A DNA stretch of 64,000 nucleotides from Pseudomonas sp. DC1.2 (GTDB lineage Bacteria; Pseudomonadota; Gammaproteobacteria; Pseudomonadales; Pseudomonadaceae): assembly GCF_034351645.1 (NCBI RefSeq), contig NZ_CP133782.1, positions 4,804,001-4,868,000 of the forward strand, written 5' to 3'. The notes below the pieces were generated by a model that saw only the letters and a program-made list of their open reading frames with translations, was not told the origin of the DNA and searched no databases. Shown here in pieces: positions 15,319 to 24,480 of this stretch. Both the position numbers and the translations under genes were made by a program. The first letter of the stretch is position 1. Each line of letters opens with the position of its first letter.

Positions 15319-16212
15319 ATGCTATGGAGAAAAGGCCGACGCAGCGACAACGTGGTCGATGCCCGTGGCGATGACACCGGCGGTGGAGGGGGTGGGATGC
15401 GCTTCGGCGGTGGCAAGGGCTTGAGCCTGACTGCCATCGTGTTGATCGTTGGAATCGGCTGGCTCACGGGGCAGGATCCGATGCAAATTCTCGGACAACT
15501 GACCGGGCAAATGAGTGAGCAATCGGCGCCCGCCTCCCCTCAAACCCGCAAGGCGCCGCCGGCCAATGATGAACAGGCCGAGTTCGTGCGCTCGATCCTC
15601 GGTGACACCGAAGACACCTGGGCGCAGATTTTCCAGCAGGCCGGTCGGCAGTACAAAAATCCGACCCTGGTGCTGTTCAGCAACCGAGTGAACTCAGCCT
15701 GCGGCCAAGCCACGTCGGCGACCGGACCGTTCTATTGCCCGGCAGACCAGAAAGTCTATCTGGACATGAGTTTTTTCAAAGAAATGTCGCAACGCTTCTC
15801 GGCGGCGGGCGACTTCGCCCAGGCCTACGTGATCGCTCACGAAGTCGGACACCATGTTCAGACCTTGCTTGGCGTTTCGGCGAAAATTCAGGCCGCTCGC
15901 CAACAGGGCCAGCGCATGGAGGGCGACGGCGGCTTGCTGGTTCGTCAGGAACTCCAAGCCGACTGCCTGGCCGGCGTTTGGGCCAATAACGCGCAAAAAC
16001 GACTGAACTGGCTGGAGCCGGGTGACATCGAAGAGGCCCTGAACGCCGCCAACGCCATCGGCGATGACCGCTTGCAACAGCAAAGTCAGGGCCGTGTAGT
16101 GCCCGACTCGTTTACCCACGGCACATCGGCGCAACGGGTGCGCTGGTTCAAAGCCGGGTTCGACCAAGGCAAGGTTGGCCAGTGCGACACCTTCGCCGCG
16201 AAGAACCTCTGA
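15319..16212 (+). CDS. YpfJ-family neutral zinc metallopeptidase
   Basis: 297 residues. A Gly-rich charged N-terminus (about 17-35) precedes one membrane span (GLSLTAIVLIVGIGWL, about 34-50). The zinc peptidase domain has HEVGHH at residues 174-179 and a downstream ELQADCLAG with the third ligand. This is the KPN_02809/YpfJ family, which is widespread but has no agreed substrate. The catalytic domain probably faces the periplasm. GAGGA precedes the ATG. The stop shares one base with the next start (TGATG). The gap 15107-15318 shows no clear element. Confidence 0.9.
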   Translation: MLWRKGRRSDNVVDARGDDTGGGGGGMRFGGGKGLSLTAIVLIVGIGWLTGQDPMQILGQLTGQMSEQSAPASPQTRKAPPANDEQAEFVRSILGDTEDTWAQIFQQAGRQYKNPTLVLFSNRVNSACGQATSATGPFYCPADQKVYLDMSFFKEMSQRFSAAGDFAQAYVIAHEVGHHVQTLLGVSAKIQAARQQGQRMEGDGGLLVRQELQADCLAGVWANNAQKRLNWLEPGDIEEALNAANAIGDDRLQQQSQGRVVPDSFTHGTSAQRVRWFKAGFDQGKVGQCDTFAAKNL

Positions 16213-17171
16213 TGCGTCAATGGTTGCTGGTCTTGCTGATCGCCTGCGCAAATACCCAGGCGGCCGAACACGGGGTCAAGGACATCAGCCCCGGACGCTT
16301 GCAATTGAAAGCTGGCGAAATGGCGGTGGGTATTGGCCCGACACCGAGCAAAATCGAACGCGTGCTGATCATCATTCACGGGCGATTGCGCAACGCTGAA
16401 ACCTACCGCCAAAGCGCCGAACACGCCGCCGAACATGCGGGACAACTCGCGACCACGCTGGTGATTGCGCCGCAGTTTCTCAATGAAACTGATATTGCCC
16501 TGCATCAGGCGCCCGACACGTTACTGCGCTGGCGTGGCAACGACTGGATGGCCGGCGGCTTATCCACCGGGCCGAATGGCATGAGTTCCTACGCTGCACT
16601 CGACGAAATCATCGCCCGGCTGGCAGACCGTCTGCAATTTCCGGACGTGAAAGAAGTGATCATCGCCGGCCACTCGGGCGGCGGTCAGGTGGTTCAGCGC
16701 TACGCGCTGTTGGCTCACGATCAACCGGCGCTCACCGCCGCCGGCATCAGCGTTCGCTACGTGGTCGCCAACCCCTCCTCCTACGCGTATTTCAATGAGC
16801 AGCGGCCCGTGACGTTCGATCACACACAATGCCCTGGCTTTAACCGTTGGAAGTATGGCCTGACAGACATGCCCGTCTACGCCAGTGGGCAAACGTCTCC
16901 CCAACTCGAAAGCAGTTACATCAAGCGTGACGTGACTTATCTGCTGGGCCAGCAGGACACCGACCCCAACCATCCTGCCTTGGACAAGGGTTGTGAAGCC
17001 GAGGCGCAAGGGGCTTATCGGCTGATTCGCGGGCATAACTTCTTTGATTATTTGCTGCGGCGCCATCCACAAGGGGTGAATCAGCGATTGGTCGAAGTAC
17101 ATGGAGTTGGGCATAACGGGGATGGCATGTTTACTTCGCCTGAGGGGCAAAAGGTGTTGTTCAGTCGGTGA
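16212..17171 (+). CDS. Secreted alpha/beta hydrolase
   Basis: 319 residues. An N-terminal signal peptide (MRQWLLVLLIACANTQAAE) indicates periplasmic or extracellular location. The nucleophile elbow is GHSGGG with Ser155. IIIHGRLRNAETY near residue 56 gives the oxyanion region, and VHGVGHNGDGM near the C-terminus supplies the catalytic His. It is translationally coupled to the metallopeptidase gene. The family has no well-defined substrate; esterase activity is a guess from the fold. Confidence 0.85.
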   Translation: MRQWLLVLLIACANTQAAEHGVKDISPGRLQLKAGEMAVGIGPTPSKIERVLIIIHGRLRNAETYRQSAEHAAEHAGQLATTLVIAPQFLNETDIALHQAPDTLLRWRGNDWMAGGLSTGPNGMSSYAALDEIIARLADRLQFPDVKEVIIAGHSGGGQVVQRYALLAHDQPALTAAGISVRYVVANPSSYAYFNEQRPVTFDHTQCPGFNRWKYGLTDMPVYASGQTSPQLESSYIKRDVTYLLGQQDTDPNHPALDKGCEAEAQGAYRLIRGHNFFDYLLRRHPQGVNQRLVEVHGVGHNGDGMFTSPEGQKVLFSR

Positions 17172-17223
17172 GTGCCGTAGTGCATGAAATGACGCCTTAG
17201 CGAGCCGGCCCACGATGAGGTCG

Positions 17224-17817
17224 TCAAGCCGAGAGCATCTGCCGCAACTCAAAACAATCGGCAGCATGCCAATCAGCCAACTCCGGCCACGGATTCTCCG
17301 GCACATTCACCAACACTGTCCGCGCCCCGGCGGCCCGACCGCAATCCAGGTCAAAACGGTAATCACCGACCATCACCAAATCGCTCGCGGGCACCTTCCA
17401 AGCCTCAGCCAACTTCAGCAAACCACCGGGATGCGGCTTCGGCGGAGCGTCGTCGCGGCCCAGTACATCCTCCGCAGCGAAGCAGTCGGCCAAGCCGATC
17501 GCCTCCAGCGTGACGTGGGCCAGTTCGCGAGCATTGCGCGTCAGAATGCCTAGGCGATAACCGCGCCCCGCCAACTCGCGCACCAACTCCACCGCCCCTG
17601 GCGCTGGCTTCGAACCTTTCGCCAAATCGCGCTCATGCTCCAGCAGCCAAGCGTGTTTGGCCGCGGCCTCATCCGCGGGTAATGCAGCGAGGTGCGTCAG
17701 AATGTCGTCTTCGGCAGGGATCGACAGTGCCACACGGATCGCCGCGAAATCATGCACAGCCACCGTCAGGGTGCCGTCCATGTCGAACACCCAGTGCCGC
17801 ACCTCGGCCAGGCTCAT
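17224..17817 (-). CDS. HAD-superfamily phosphatase (subfamily IA)
   Basis: 197 residues. Motif I is FDMDGTLT (about 11-18), with the nucleophile Asp and acid/base Asp. Motif II is ILTRN and motif III/IV is PPKPHPGGL followed by VMVGDYRFD. A small helical cap lies between motifs I and II. It resembles Gph/YqaB-type phosphatases, but the substrate is unknown. ATG 17817 overlaps the stop of tesB by 4 bp, making the pair an operon; a TTG at 17823 is less likely. Confidence 0.88.
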   Translation of the reverse strand: MSLAEVRHWVFDMDGTLTVAVHDFAAIRVALSIPAEDDILTHLAALPADEAAAKHAWLLEHERDLAKGSKPAPGAVELVRELAGRGYRLGILTRNARELAHVTLEAIGLADCFAAEDVLGRDDAPPKPHPGGLLKLAEAWKVPASDLVMVGDYRFDLDCGRAAGARTVLVNVPENPWPELADWHAADCFELRQMLSA

Positions 17818-18683
17818 GCCCAATCCTTGCGATGACGAATCAAACCTTCCTGGGTCACCGAAGCCACCAGTTGTCCGGCACGGTTAAACACGCTACCTCG
17901 GGAAAACCCACGAGAATTACCGGCCCACGGGCTGTCCATGGCATACAGCAACCAGTCATCGGCGCGCAGATCGGCATGGAACCACAGCGAGTGATCGAGG
18001 CTGGCGACCTGCATGTCTTTCTGCCAGACCGATTTGCCATGCGGCAGCAACGACGTGGTCAGCAAGCCAAAGTCCGAGGCATAGGCCAGCAGGTATTTGT
18101 GCAGCGCCGGGGAGTCCGCCAACGCGCCATCGGCACGAAACCAGACATATTTAAGCGGATCGCTGGGTTGCGGGTTGTAGGGATCTTTTTCGGTGACGGG
18201 GCGGAATTCGATAGGTTTCGGGCATAGCAGTTTTTCGCGCATGTGCTCCGGAATCAGGTGCGCGCGCTGCTGGGTCAGCTCCAACTCCGAAGGCAGGTTC
18301 TCCGGGCCGACCACTTTGGGCATCTCGGTCTGGTGCTGGAAACCTTCTTCGTCGTACTGGAAGGAGGCGCTACAGGTGAAAATCGGATTGCCCTTCTGGA
18401 TTGCCGTCACCCGACGCGTGCTGAAACTGCCGCCATCGCGTACCCGATCAACCTGATAAACCACCGGCAACGCCGCATCCCCAGGGCGCAGGAAATAACC
18501 GTGCAGAGAATGCACATGCCGCGTTTCTTCAACAGTCTGGCTGGCCGCCGACAGCGACTGACCGAGCACCTGTCCGCCGAACAGCTGCCGAAAACCCAAG
18601 TCCTGGCTACGTCCGCGGAACAGGTTTTCTTCAATCGGTTCCAGGGTCAGCAAATCCACCAGATCTTCCAACACTTGGCTCAT
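17814..18683 (-). CDS. tesB: Acyl-CoA thioesterase II
   Basis: 289 residues with a double hot-dog fold; it hydrolyses medium- and long-chain acyl-CoA to fatty acid and CoA. FGGQVLGQSLSAA (about 35-47) is the N-terminal hot-dog signature. The Asp-Thr/Ser-Gln active site lies in ASDFGLLTTSL, SLDHSLWFH and SVTQEGLIR, in line with E. coli TesB Asp204, Thr228 and Gln278. The length matches the family (about 286-289). Confidence 0.95.
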   Translation of the reverse strand: MSQVLEDLVDLLTLEPIEENLFRGRSQDLGFRQLFGGQVLGQSLSAASQTVEETRHVHSLHGYFLRPGDAALPVVYQVDRVRDGGSFSTRRVTAIQKGNPIFTCSASFQYDEEGFQHQTEMPKVVGPENLPSELELTQQRAHLIPEHMREKLLCPKPIEFRPVTEKDPYNPQPSDPLKYVWFRADGALADSPALHKYLLAYASDFGLLTTSLLPHGKSVWQKDMQVASLDHSLWFHADLRADDWLLYAMDSPWAGNSRGFSRGSVFNRAGQLVASVTQEGLIRHRKDWA

Positions 18684-18789
18684 TCAGGCTCTCCTCACAC
18701 AAAGCAATGCCATGCAGTCTTGGCTGCAACGGTCGATTCAGTTTCTGGCCCGGGCCAACGTGGCGGCTATTGTAAACCTCCATGCCAGC

Positions 18790-19359
18790 TTAGCCATGCA
18801 AGGTTTGCAGCCATTGCTCACGGGTGATGCGGTAGAGCAGGTGCTGACGCAGGGGATGGTCGGCGGCGAAACGCGGATGCTCGAAATCATCGGCCGGATC
18901 ATGGTGCATGCCGATGGCCTGCATAACTTTCTCTGACGGCAGATTGGTTCGCGTGGTGAAGGCCACGACGTCTTGCAGCGCGAGCCGGTCAAAGGCGCAA
19001 CGCAGAGCGGTCCACGCCGCTTCACTGGCGTAACCCAAACCCCAGTGTTCGCGCGCCAGGCGCCAGCCGATCTCGGTGGCGGGAACAAACGGTGCGTCGA
19101 AGGCCACGGTAGCCAGCCCGGTAAAACCGATGAATTGCCCGGTATCCTTGCGTTCCAGCGCCCATAAACCAAAGCCGTGTTCGGCAAAATGCCCACGAAT
19201 CCGACCGATCAGCGAAGCGCTTTCCAGTCGGCTCAACGACGCTGGAAAATAGCGCATCACCTGCGCATCCGCACACATTGCCGCAAACGCCGGTAAATCC
19301 TCATCGCGCCACTGCCGCATGAGCAGTCGCGCACTGTCGAGTTGCAGTATCGGCTCCAT
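18790..19359 (-). CDS. GNAT-family N-acetyltransferase (RimJ/RimL-like)
   Basis: 189 residues. TARL-type opening (SARLLMRQWRDEDL), EIGWRLAREHWGLGYASEA with the acetyl-CoA pyrophosphate loop (GLGYASEA), and NLPSEKVMQAIGM near the end are standard for this GNAT branch. The acceptor is unknown; the branch covers ribosomal protein and small-molecule acetyltransferases. GGAGAG precedes ATG 19359. It is divergent from the histone-deacetylase-like gene; the pairing of an acetyltransferase with a deacetylase-fold enzyme may be chance. Confidence 0.88.
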   Translation of the reverse strand: MEPILQLDSARLLMRQWRDEDLPAFAAMCADAQVMRYFPASLSRLESASLIGRIRGHFAEHGFGLWALERKDTGQFIGFTGLATVAFDAPFVPATEIGWRLAREHWGLGYASEAAWTALRCAFDRLALQDVVAFTTRTNLPSEKVMQAIGMHHDPADDFEHPRFAADHPLRQHLLYRITREQWLQTLHG

Positions 19360-19445
19360 GGTGTCTCTCCGTTTCCGTGCCGCAAGTCTAGATCGCTGGT
19401 AGGATCCGTCACTTATTCCTACACGCCTTCCAAGATAAATCAGCC

Positions 19446-20366
19446 ATGCCCCTGCCCCTGATCTACCACGAAGACTACAGCCCCGAGTTTGCGGCGGAAC
19501 ATCGCTTCCCCATGGAAAAGTTCCGGCTGTTGCGCGATCACTTGGTGGACAGCGGCCTGACCCGGGACGTCGACCTGCTGCGCCCCGACCTGTGCCCCGC
19601 TGAGATACTCGCCCTGGCGCATGATCCTGCGTATATCGAACGCTACATGAGCGGCGAGTTGTCCCGCGAAGACCAACGGCGTCTCGGCTTGCCATGGAAC
19701 GAGGCCCTGGCGCGGCGCACCGTTCGTGCGGTCGGCGGTTCGCTGTTGGCCGCCGAGCAGGCGCTGGAGCATGGACTGGCCTGTCACTTGGCCGGCGGCA
19801 CTCACCACGCGCACTACGACTACCCTGCCGGGTTCTGCATTTTTAATGACCTGGCGGTGATCAGCCATTACCTGCTGGAAAGCGGTCGTGTGAACCGGGT
19901 GCTGATCTTTGATTGCGACGTCCACCAAGGCGACGGTACTGCAAGGATCCTGCACAACACGCCAGACGCAATCACCGTTTCCCTGCACTGTGAGAAGAAT
20001 TTTCCCGCACGCAAGGCAGAAAGCGACTGGGACATTCCCCTGCCCAAGGGCATGGGCGATGCCGATTACTTGAAGGTGGTGGACGACGCGCTCAACTATT
20101 TGCTGCCGCTCTATCAGCCGGATCTGGTGCTGTATGACGCCGGGGTCGATGTGCATAAAGACGACGCACTCGGTTACTTGAAGCTGACCGACGAAGGCGT
20201 CGCCGCCCGCGATGAAGGTGTTATGCGTCATTGCCTGGGCCGCGATATTCCAGTAGTCGGCGTGATCGGAGGCGGCTACAGCAAGGACCGCCAGGCCTTG
20301 GCCCGACGTCACGGAATCCTCCATCACAGCGCGCAACGCGTTTGGACGTCATTAGGGTGTCATTGA
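19446..20366 (+). CDS. Histone deacetylase-family amidohydrolase
   Basis: 306 residues, an arginase/deacetylase fold. Zinc-site motifs are clear: GGTHHAHYDYPAGFCIFND (about 119-137) with the catalytic His pair and Tyr, FDCDVHQGDGT with Asp and His ligands, and YDAGVDVHKDD with the third ligand. GVIGGGYSKD ends the core. Bacterial members remove acyl groups from lysine, polyamines or acetoin-related substrates; which applies here is unknown. The start was set at ATG 19446. It is followed by a cluster of DnaA-box-like sequences. Confidence 0.9.
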   Translation: MPLPLIYHEDYSPEFAAEHRFPMEKFRLLRDHLVDSGLTRDVDLLRPDLCPAEILALAHDPAYIERYMSGELSREDQRRLGLPWNEALARRTVRAVGGSLLAAEQALEHGLACHLAGGTHHAHYDYPAGFCIFNDLAVISHYLLESGRVNRVLIFDCDVHQGDGTARILHNTPDAITVSLHCEKNFPARKAESDWDIPLPKGMGDADYLKVVDDALNYLLPLYQPDLVLYDAGVDVHKDDALGYLKLTDEGVAARDEGVMRHCLGRDIPVVGVIGGGYSKDRQALARRHGILHHSAQRVWTSLGCH

Positions 20367-20368
20367 GC

Positions 20369-20413
20369 TGTGGATACTTTACCCACAATGCCTGTGGAGC
20401 TGCCTGTGGATAA
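20369..20413. promoter_or_regulatory. Cluster of four DnaA-box-like 9-mers
   Basis: Four sites lie within 45 bases: TGTGGATAC (20369-20377), TTACCCACA (20379-20387, inverted), TGTGGAGCT (20393-20401) and TGTGGATAA (20405-20413). The last is a perfect complement of the consensus TTATCCACA; the first two differ by one base. They begin 3 bases after the stop of the deacetylase-like gene. No AT-rich unwinding element or dnaA/dnaN gene is nearby, so this is not an origin. Confidence 0.45.
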
Positions 20414-20638
20414 CCTGAGTGAAAGCCCCTACAGCCCCTGCTACGTATAGCTTACAAAGGCCTGATTGTTTTTTGACCACCTCTTTAGGCGTGCCACCGA
20501 TGCCCTGTCTGAACGGGGTTGACCGCGCTGACGGCGGTGTTATGCCGTTCACAGAGCGCTTTCGTAAGTACGCCCGCTCCCACTGTTATCGGTGCTGATA
20601 GAATGCGCGGCTTATTCCGTCAGACCGCAGCGCATTCC

Positions 20639-21880
20639 ATGACCCAATCTTCCGCCGCCCTCCCCGCTCACGTCGCCATCATCGGCGGCGGACCCGCCGG
20701 TCTGATGGCCGCCGAAGTGCTGAGCCAGGCCGGGATCACCGTCGATTTGTACGACGGCATGCGTTCAGTGGGGCGAAAATTCCTGCTGGCTGGCGTCGGC
20801 GGCATGAACATCACCCATTCCGAAGCCTACCCGGCGTTTCTCTCACGCTACGCCGAACGGGCCCCGCAAATCGCCCCGCTGCTGCGGTCTTTCGGTGCCG
20901 AGGCGCTGTGCCAATGGATTCATGACCTGGGCATCGAAACCTTTATCGGCAGCTCCGGCCGCGTATTTCCTACCGACATGAAAGCCGCGCCCCTGTTGCG
21001 CGCCTGGCTCAAACGCCTGCGCGACAGTGGCGTCGTGATCCACACCCGCCACCGCTGGCTCGGCTGGGATGACCAGGGCGGGTTGCGCATCGACAGTCCT
21101 GAAGGCATCAACACCATTCACCCGGACGCCACTTTGCTGGCCCTCGGCGGTGGCAGTTGGTCGCGCCTCGGCTCTGACGGTGCATGGTGGCTGCCACTTG
21201 AGCAACGCGGCGTAGGACTGGCGCCGTTGCAACCGAGCAATTGTGGCTTCGAGGTGCAGGCCTGGAGCGAGTTGATGGTCAGTAAATTCGCCGGCTCGCC
21301 GCTGAAAAACATCGCCATCGGCCTCAATGATGACGTCCAGCGTCTCGGCGAATGTGTGATAACCGCCACAGGCATTGAAGGCAGTTTGATCTACGCGCTC
21401 TCGGCACAGATCCGAGAAACAATTAACCGGCACGGCTCGGCGACGGTTCATGTCGATCTGCTGCCGAGCCGGCCTGTGGATAACGTTGAGGCGGCACTGC
21501 GTAAACCGCGTGGTTCACGTTCGATGTCCAAACACCTGCACAGTCAACTGGGCCTTGACGGCGTCAAAGCAGCACTGCTGCGCGAACTGACCGGCGCCGA
21601 ATGTTTTGCCGACCCGGCATTACTGGCCAAAGCGATCAAGGCGTTGCCCCTGACGCTGGTAAAAACCCGTCCACTCGACGAAGCCATCAGCAGCGCGGGT
21701 GGCGTGACGTTCGAATCGATGGATGAGCGCTTGATGCTCAGGCAACTGCCTGGCGTTTTCTGCGCGGGGGAAATGCTCGATTGGGAAGCCCCCACCGGCG
21801 GTTATCTGCTGACAGGGTGCTTTGCCAGTGGGCGCGCGGCCGGGTTGGGGATCTTAGAGTGGCTGAAGCACACAGACTGA
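20639..21880 (+). CDS. HI0933/BaiN-like flavoprotein (TIGR03862 type)
   Basis: 413 residues. The N-terminal FAD-binding motif is IIGGGPAGLMAAEVL (about 15-29). The family signature GRKFLLAGVGGMNITHSE follows at about 48-65. The C-terminal end has GVFCAGEMLDWEAPTGGYLL, which closes the FAD site. The family is a two-domain oxidoreductase of uncertain reaction. ATG 20639 was used because the Rossmann fold starts 14 residues later; upstream in-frame sequence (to 20519) does not look coding. Confidence 0.9.
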   Translation: MTQSSAALPAHVAIIGGGPAGLMAAEVLSQAGITVDLYDGMRSVGRKFLLAGVGGMNITHSEAYPAFLSRYAERAPQIAPLLRSFGAEALCQWIHDLGIETFIGSSGRVFPTDMKAAPLLRAWLKRLRDSGVVIHTRHRWLGWDDQGGLRIDSPEGINTIHPDATLLALGGGSWSRLGSDGAWWLPLEQRGVGLAPLQPSNCGFEVQAWSELMVSKFAGSPLKNIAIGLNDDVQRLGECVITATGIEGSLIYALSAQIRETINRHGSATVHVDLLPSRPVDNVEAALRKPRGSRSMSKHLHSQLGLDGVKAALLRELTGAECFADPALLAKAIKALPLTLVKTRPLDEAISSAGGVTFESMDERLMLRQLPGVFCAGEMLDWEAPTGGYLLTGCFASGRAAGLGILEWLKHTD

Positions 21881-21910
21881 GCGTTCCCACGCACCGCGTG
21901 GGGAACGCTC
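21879..21910. repeat. REP-like palindrome between convergent genes
   Basis: GAGCGTTCCCACGC (21879-21892) pairs with GCGTGGGGAACGCTC (21896-21910), leaving one bulged G and a 3-base loop. It overlaps the flavoprotein stop codon and lies before the rhlE stop, so it probably ends both transcripts. The same GCGTTCCCACGC core recurs at 24433. Confidence 0.75.
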
Positions 21911-21919
21911 CTTAGACGA

Positions 21920-23254
21920 TCAAGGCTTCTTCTTGCGCGGCCCAGTGTTAAACACCGGTATTTTTCGCACAGGCTTGAGCGAAGGTTCAACCGCCGAAGC
22001 GTCCCCGCTCTCAACCCATTTACCCAGGTTGCGTTTGCCACCACCGGAGGTCTTTGGCTTCTTCGGTTTTTTCGGCTTCTTCACCACCTGACCACTGGCA
22101 TCGGTATCCGGCACCCGGTGCTCAGGTTCGAAATCCTGTTCCATCTGACGCGTCAGTGTCTGACGGGTCAGGGTCTCGATGGCTGACAGCTGATTCACTT
22201 CATCGGCACACACCAGGGAAATCGCCTCCCCGGTGGCACCCGCACGGCCGGTACGACCGATGCGGTGGATATAGTCTTCGGCCACGATTGGCAGGTCGAA
22301 GTTGACCACCATGGGTAAATCTTCGATATCCAGACCACGGGCCGCGACGTCGGTGGCGACCAGAATCTGTACTTCGCTGGCCTTGAAGCGGTCCAGCGCA
22401 CGCTGACGCGTTGCTTGAGGTTTGTCGCCGTGGATACCGTCGGCATTGATGCCCAGGCCCTGAAGTTTTTCCACCAGCGCGTCCACGCCGTTACGCGTCT
22501 TGGCGAACACCAGCACCTGCTTCCACTTGCCTTTGCGCATCAAATGCACGAACAGCTCTGCCTTGCGCTTCTTGTCTACCGTCACCACCCACTGCTTGAC
22601 GGTGTTAGCGGCCACGTTACGCGGGCTGACTTCGATGCTCAGCGGATCGTTGAGCATTTGTCCGGCGAGTGTGCGGATGGCATCGGAGAACGTCGCCGAG
22701 AACAGCAGCGTCTGACGTTGTTTTGGCAAAACCCGGTATATATTTCCAAGTTCTTCGGAAAAGCCCAGATCGAGCATGCGATCAGCTTCGTCGAGCACCA
22801 GAGTTTGAAGCTGGTTGAACTTCAGGGCCTTCTGGCGGAACAGGTCGAGCAAGCGACCGGGGGTCGCGACCAACACATCAACACCTTTGCGCAACTTCAT
22901 CATCTGCGGGTTGATGCTGACGCCGCCGTACACCGCATACGTGCTCAGCGGCAGGTTTTCGGCGTATTGACGCACGCTTTCGTGAACCTGTTCCGCCAGC
23001 TCGCGGGTCGGCACCAGGATCAGCGCGCGTACCGAATTGGCGGCGACTTTCGGCCCTTCCATGGCCAGCAATTGCAGGAGCGGCACCGCAAAACCAGCGG
23101 TCTTGCCGGTGCCGGTCTGAGCCGCAGCCATCAGGTCGCGACCGGCCAGCACCGCCGGAATGGCTTGCGCCTGAACCGGCGTCGGGGTCTGGTAGCCGAG
23201 CGTCTCGAGAGAGCGCAGCAAGGGTTCGATCAGGCCAAGGGTGGCGAAAGTCAT
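21920..23254 (-). CDS. rhlE: DEAD-box ATP-dependent RNA helicase RhlE
   Basis: 444 residues. Motifs in order: Q motif (GYQTPTPVQAQAIP), AAQTGTGKT (Walker A), PTRELA, GGVSINPQ, TPGRLLD, DEAD, SAT, ATDVAARGLD and HRIGRTGRAG. The C-terminal 80 residues are basic and low in complexity (VVKKPKKPKKPKTSGGGK), as in RhlE, and probably bind RNA. Members of the group act in ribosome assembly and RNA turnover at low temperature. ATG 23254 precedes the Q motif by the usual distance. Confidence 0.93.
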   Translation of the reverse strand: MTFATLGLIEPLLRSLETLGYQTPTPVQAQAIPAVLAGRDLMAAAQTGTGKTAGFAVPLLQLLAMEGPKVAANSVRALILVPTRELAEQVHESVRQYAENLPLSTYAVYGGVSINPQMMKLRKGVDVLVATPGRLLDLFRQKALKFNQLQTLVLDEADRMLDLGFSEELGNIYRVLPKQRQTLLFSATFSDAIRTLAGQMLNDPLSIEVSPRNVAANTVKQWVVTVDKKRKAELFVHLMRKGKWKQVLVFAKTRNGVDALVEKLQGLGINADGIHGDKPQATRQRALDRFKASEVQILVATDVAARGLDIEDLPMVVNFDLPIVAEDYIHRIGRTGRAGATGEAISLVCADEVNQLSAIETLTRQTLTRQMEQDFEPEHRVPDTDASGQVVKKPKKPKKPKTSGGGKRNLGKWVESGDASAVEPSLKPVRKIPVFNTGPRKKKP

Positions 23255-23306
23255 GGGATTACCGTAGGAAAAATCAGCGCGGGTGTGCAATGGCGCGCAG
23301 TTTACC

Positions 23307-24233
23307 CTAATTCACACGGGATTCTGTCGGCACCGCTACGGCGGGACGGTTCGCACCCCGACGCCACTGCGGCAAGCCGATCAACACCACGGCGCTGATG
23401 ATGACGGCCATGGCCACCGCTTCCTCGATACCAATGGTCTCGCCGACAAACACAATCCCCAGCAACACCGCTACCGCAGGGTTGACGTAGGCATAACTGG
23501 TGGCAGCCGCCGGACGCACGTGCTTCAACAGGTACATGTAAGCGTTGAAGGCAATGATCGAACCGAAGCCGATCAAGTAGGCCAATGCCATCCAGCCTTC
23601 GAGCGGCGGCACACTCTCAAGACGCTCGCCACTCAACGCACTGCCGATCAACAGCACCACGCCGCCCACGAGCATTTCTGCGGCGCTGGCCATCGCCCCC
23701 TGAGGCAACGGCAAATGTTTGCTCCACACCGAGCCAAACGCCCAAGCTGCCGCCGCAAACACCAGCAACGCCGCGCCCAACGGGCTCGATTGCAAGTTGG
23801 AACCCAGATTGAGCAGGGCGATACCGATCAGCCCGAGCACAATTCCGGCCCATTCAAGACGGGTATTACGCGCGCCCCAGAAATACCCGCAGAGCAAGGT
23901 AAACAACGGCACCGTGGCCACCGCCAGTGCAGCAACGCCGGACGCCACGCCCGTGTGCTCGGCAACGCTCACCGCACCGTTACCGAAACTGAGCAGCAAA
24001 ATGCCGATCATCCCCGCCGCTTTCCACTGCGCCCAAGTCGGCGCAGGCGCACCGCGCCAGCGCAGGAACACGTACATCAACGTTCCGGCAATGACAAAGC
24101 GAATACCGCCAAGCATCAACGGTGGCCAATACTGCACGCCAATGCGAATGACCAGGTAGGTCGAGCCCCAAATCACGTACAACGCGAAGAACGCGGCAAC
24201 CAACGGTAAGGGGAAACGACGTAGGCCAGGCAT
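23307..24233 (-). CDS. EamA/DMT-family exporter (YedA-like)
   Basis: 308 residues with ten membrane segments. The opening ALYVIWGSTYLVIRIG (about 15-30) is typical of YedA/RhaT-type members, and the second half starts at about residue 155 (ALLVFAAAAWAFGSVWSK). Proposed substrates in the family include amino acids and drugs; none can be assigned. ATG 24233 was taken as start; an extension to 24287 adds a Cys-rich tail that does not look like a membrane protein N-terminus. Confidence 0.88.
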   Translation of the reverse strand: MPGLRRFPLPLVAAFFALYVIWGSTYLVIRIGVQYWPPLMLGGIRFVIAGTLMYVFLRWRGAPAPTWAQWKAAGMIGILLLSFGNGAVSVAEHTGVASGVAALAVATVPLFTLLCGYFWGARNTRLEWAGIVLGLIGIALLNLGSNLQSSPLGAALLVFAAAAWAFGSVWSKHLPLPQGAMASAAEMLVGGVVLLIGSALSGERLESVPPLEGWMALAYLIGFGSIIAFNAYMYLLKHVRPAAATSYAYVNPAVAVLLGIVFVGETIGIEEAVAMAVIISAVVLIGLPQWRRGANRPAVAVPTESRVN

Positions 24234-24432
24234 AGATAGCTCGAAGGCAAGACAGGAGAGCGAACAGTCTAAGAAGGCCAGCCGCAAAAAATAAGTTACA
24301 AAACCTGTTTATAGCGCCGGTACACTTTTCAACGCACGGAGATCAGGCTGATAAGCCGTGCTTTCGAACTCAGCCGTGGCCAAAGCAAGGCAAGCCTGCG
24401 CAGGCGGGAGATCTATTGGGGCAAGGGTGATC

Positions 24433-24461
24433 GATCGTTCCCACGCTCCGCGTGTGAGTGC
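24433..24461. repeat. Degenerate REP-like element
   Basis: GATCGTTCCCACGCTCCGCG followed by TGTGAGTGC is a REP core related to the one at 21879, but its second arm is mutated. It lies in the 247-base gap between the EamA gene and the exonuclease gene; nothing else is evident there. Confidence 0.55.
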
Positions 24462-24480
24462 AGCCAGGCGAGCCGCGTGC

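Noticed and set aside
20369..20413. Replication origin
   Set aside because: Only four short boxes, no AT-rich region, and no dnaA, dnaN or gyrB nearby.
22415..23398. Open frame of 327 codons on the plus strand opposite rhlE
   Set aside because: It mirrors the rhlE codons, has no ribosome site and no recognisable domain; GC-rich DNA gives such shadows.
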